Below the pieces are notes generated by a model. The model had not been told where the DNA came from and did not search any database. It was given only the letters and a program-made list of their open reading frames with translations. Below are positions 43,335-43,381 of a DNA stretch of 43,381 bases, piece by piece. How positions within the stretch are numbered: position 1 is the first letter of the stretch; the number at the start of each line of letters is the position of its first letter. Both the position numbers and the translations under genes were made by a program. This DNA comes from Saccharothrix sp. ST-888 (GTDB taxonomy: Bacteria; Actinomycetota; Actinomycetes; Streptomycetales; Streptomycetaceae), in contig NZ_JYJF01000057.1 of the NCBI RefSeq assembly GCF_000955975.1, positions 1 through 43,381 on the forward strand, written 5' to 3'.

Positions 43335-43381
43335 GAACCCGACCGGCCACGAACCCGACCGGCCACGAACCCGACCGGCCA
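43335..43381. repeat. Tandem 16-base repeat at the right edge
   Basis: GAACCCGACCGGCCAC occurs at 43335-43350 and 43351-43366, and a third copy (43367-43381) is cut by the window end. The repeat begins eight bases after the HAD-like stop, so the total copy number is unknown. Confidence 0.8.

Overview
The window is a very GC-rich, gene-dense actinobacterial chromosome segment. Third-position GC bias, GTG starts, purine-rich ribosome sites, SpoIIE-type phosphatases, a TipAL homologue, DUF6542/DUF5926 proteins and apparently leaderless promoters all point to a streptomycete (Streptomyces or Kitasatospora). The genus is inferred from gene content, not from a database match.

Layout. 1-6.6 kb: a partial MASE1 membrane sensor, a SpoIIE/PP2C phosphatase, an alpha/beta-hydrolase lipoprotein whose nucleophile Ser is Gly, and a DUF6542-LCP cell-wall pair. 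6.6-11.1 kb: a LysR regulator divergent from a complete sdhCAB operon, closed by a good terminator. 11.4-16.2 kb: asparagine synthetase, a small hypothetical protein, an ECF42-type sigma factor and a MerR-thioredoxin operon. 16.2-21.8 kb: a NarL/HisKA_3 two-component pair, a PPOX/F420-type oxidoreductase, an FMN reductase, a urea transporter and a tipA homologue with its own operator and an internal start for the short TipAS form. 21.8-31.2 kb: aminopeptidase P, a GAF-PP2C protein with two changed metal ligands, a degenerate primase-polymerase-like protein, a SEC-C/DUF5926 protein, an anti-sigma-type ATPase, a glycerophosphodiesterase and a cytX permease under a TPP riboswitch. 31.5-33.4 kb: an HtrA-like protease and tRNA-Ser(TGA).

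From 33.8 kb to the right edge the content changes to secondary metabolism, all on the + strand: stand-alone transketolase, short class II DAHP synthase, EntA/DhbA-like dehydrogenase, PhzD-like isochorismatase, PhzE-like ADIC synthase, a small YdhR-like protein, shikimate kinase and a HAD-like protein with Asn in place of the nucleophile Asp. Read together these form a pathway from erythrose-4-phosphate and PEP to chorismate, then ADIC, DHHA and 3-hydroxyanthranilate. No phzA/B/F/G genes are present, so the aromatic unit probably feeds a different product whose assembly genes lie beyond the right edge.

The most useful observations are this precursor module next to a tRNA gene, several enzymes with altered catalytic residues (hydrolase, PP2C, primase-polymerase, HAD), and clear cis-regulatory elements: the TPP riboswitch, the tipA operator, the LysR operator, and palindromes at start-proximal promoters.
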